Below are positions 6,737 through 8,001 of a stretch of DNA of 8,001 nt, piece after piece; position 1 is the first letter of the stretch; each line of letters opens with the position of its first letter. The notes beneath the pieces were generated by a model. It ran no database searches and was not told the origin of the DNA. It saw nothing but the letters and a program-made list of their open reading frames with translations. The stretch is from Nitrospinaceae bacterium. Lineage in GTDB: Bacteria; Nitrospinota; Nitrospinia; Nitrospinales; VA-1. Where the stretch lies: NCBI GenBank assembly GCA_029261435.1, contig JAJDBI010000285.1, positions 1 through 8,001 on the forward strand, written 5' to 3'. A program made the position numbers and the translations under genes.

Positions 6737-7975
6737 ATGAATATTAATAATACTCTTCCAGTAATTCTTTCTCTTATTCCTCTCGCTTTGGGAATAGTGT
6801 GGAAGTTATCCAATGATCCGCATACGACCCATAAATCTATGGGGTTGACGGCTATTGGAGTACTTACTGGAGGACTGGTTTATATGCGGTCTTCATTTGA
6901 GACAGAACCTGCCCTGCTATTGTTAGCAAGTGCCATTCTTCTCTCAGGTTTTTGTGCCATTCTCAGTCAGGAGGATACGCAGCAATCCTCCAATATCCAT
7001 GCTTCAACCATGATAGTTCTTGGCCTAAGCCTGGGTGTCATACTGCACCAAACCATTGTGAGCAGAATATTTCTCTGTGGTCTCCTGGGATTCATAGCAA
7101 TATCTCTAAATCGGGAACAACAAAATACCTATCGCACAAAAATAATACTTTTGCATATTACTCTTGCGATCATTTTCTCTTTGGGCTCCGTCTTCATGGG
7201 GGAAACCTTGCAACTGTTTTCCGGATTGTTCCTGGCTGTGACTTTCTTACCGCTGGCTCCTTTTCACCTACCGTTTGTCGGAACGATTAAAGACGCGAAA
7301 GGTTCTCTTTCCAGTTTTTGGATAGTAGTTTGGTTAATCATCGGGCTAGGAGAATTAAACGGAATATATTCCTCGCTCACGACGAATATGCTTTTCGCCT
7401 TAAGCTTATTAGCCTTAGTAAGTGCGGTCTATGCCTCTTTAGCAGCACTGGGGCAAAGATTAAACAGCCTGTTTGTTGCTTCAGCCACCGTAGCTCATAC
7501 GGCTCTTGTTTGGGGACTTCTTGATGTATTCCCTGGTTTTCCAAAGTGGGGAATACCATTTGGTATAACCCTGGCATTCGTGATGGGTGGCATTTCACTT
7601 GCCTTTTCTTTTGTTCGAATGCGTTATGGATGGAAAACTCTTGGAATTCTTCCAGGACTTGCATCGCCGATGCCTCGATTTGGTGTGACGATGGTTCTCC
7701 TTGTCAGTTTCGCTCTTTTCCTGCCATTGTTCCCAACATTTTCAGGACTGATGTTCATGCCAACAATAGTCAATACTAACGTCGAAATCGTCGTAATCTC
7801 GTTCCTGTTTCTTGTAGTTTGGCTGGGAGGGGGCTGGTATTTTTTACAAATGCTTCATCAAACCGCCTTTGGAGAGGCGCGTTCTGATGTTCCCTATTCT
7901 GATTTACGGTTAATAGAATTTGTTGCAGTATCGGCATTACTATTAGGCGCTGCTTTTAGTGGGTTGATTCACTAA
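6737..7975 (+). CDS. Degenerate NuoM/NuoN/MrpD-like membrane protein
   Basis: Polytopic membrane protein of 412 residues with about 12 hydrophobic helices and almost no soluble domain. Landmarks of the antiporter-like subunit fold remain. LAPFHLPFVGTIKDAKGS (173-190) sits where NuoM has its FPFHTWLPDAH segment. RLNSLFVASATVAHTALV (241-258) matches the DLKRLLAYSSVSHMGFV helix. YGWKTLGILPGLASPMPRFG (297-316) followed by LPLFPTFSGLMFM (329-341) matches the NuoM segment around LGLPGLSGFVGEF. WYFLQMLHQTAFGE (367-380) matches the YSLRMLQRVFFG end. The conserved Lys before FPFH is missing, and the Lys/His pair of helices 8-12 cannot be found, so it is unlikely to be a normal proton pump. It starts 19 bp after the dabB-like gene, with no clear Shine-Dalgarno, and is probably co-transcribed. 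Likely role: structural or coupling partner of the DabB-like protein. Homology at family level is moderately sure; function is inferred. Confidence 0.72.
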   Translation: MNINNTLPVILSLIPLALGIVWKLSNDPHTTHKSMGLTAIGVLTGGLVYMRSSFETEPALLLLASAILLSGFCAILSQEDTQQSSNIHASTMIVLGLSLGVILHQTIVSRIFLCGLLGFIAISLNREQQNTYRTKIILLHITLAIIFSLGSVFMGETLQLFSGLFLAVTFLPLAPFHLPFVGTIKDAKGSLSSFWIVVWLIIGLGELNGIYSSLTTNMLFALSLLALVSAVYASLAALGQRLNSLFVASATVAHTALVWGLLDVFPGFPKWGIPFGITLAFVMGGISLAFSFVRMRYGWKTLGILPGLASPMPRFGVTMVLLVSFALFLPLFPTFSGLMFMPTIVNTNVEIVVISFLFLVVWLGGGWYFLQMLHQTAFGEARSDVPYSDLRLIEFVAVSALLLGAAFSGLIH

Positions 7976-8001
7976 TGCGTAAATTCGGTTAAATTTTTTA
8001 A

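Noticed and set aside
5026..7975. Part of a respiratory complex I (nuo) operon
   Set aside because: No nuoA-K genes are adjacent, the second protein lacks the conserved channel residues of NuoM, and the first has DabB-like sequence after helix 5.
5026..7975. Mrp-type sodium/proton antiporter operon
   Set aside because: The small MrpB, C, E, F and G subunits are absent, and the first protein has a NuoL/DabB size and not the long MrpA form.
7975..8001. ATG overlapping the stop of the last gene as TAATG
   Set aside because: The frame closes after five codons, so it is not a coding start; the next gene must begin beyond the window.

Overview
The window looks like a piece of bacterial chromosome from an autotrophic or chemolithoautotrophic organism. 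The reason is a NuoL-type membrane protein best matched to DabB, the membrane subunit of the DAB inorganic-carbon accumulation system, next to housekeeping purine genes. Codon use and gene style are compatible with Nitrospinota or a similar marine chemolithoautotroph, but the sequence alone does not settle the phylum. No mobile element, CRISPR array, rRNA or tRNA was seen.

Left block (about 1-2651, plus strand): a sigma-70-type promoter (TTGACA, 17 bp, TAGAAT) precedes a 374-residue protein made almost entirely of eight in-register 34-residue TPR motifs. It is followed after 19 bp by a 460-residue SAM-dependent methyltransferase of the MidA/NDUFAF7 (former DUF185) family. The two are probably one transcript. 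A 150-bp AT-rich gap with long interrupted inverted repeats lies between this block and the convergent purK.

Middle block (2802-4447, minus strand): purE and purK overlap as TGATG. Together they convert AIR plus bicarbonate to CAIR in de novo purine synthesis. A very AT-rich 578-bp divergent intergenic region (4448-5025) follows, with palindromes and a helically phased direct repeat but no convincing gene.

Right block (5026-7975, plus strand): the DabB/NuoL-like proton-channel protein (563 aa) is followed after 19 bp by a 412-residue polytopic protein. The second protein has the fold landmarks of an antiporter-like (NuoM/NuoN/MrpD) subunit but has lost its canonical charged residues. The window ends 26 bp after it, where dabA (DUF2309/UPF0753) would be expected. 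Working model: the two membrane proteins use the proton gradient to power a cytoplasmic DabA-type CO2-hydrating partner encoded just outside the window. The most interesting point is the extra degenerate antiporter-like subunit, which the classical two-gene DAB system does not have.
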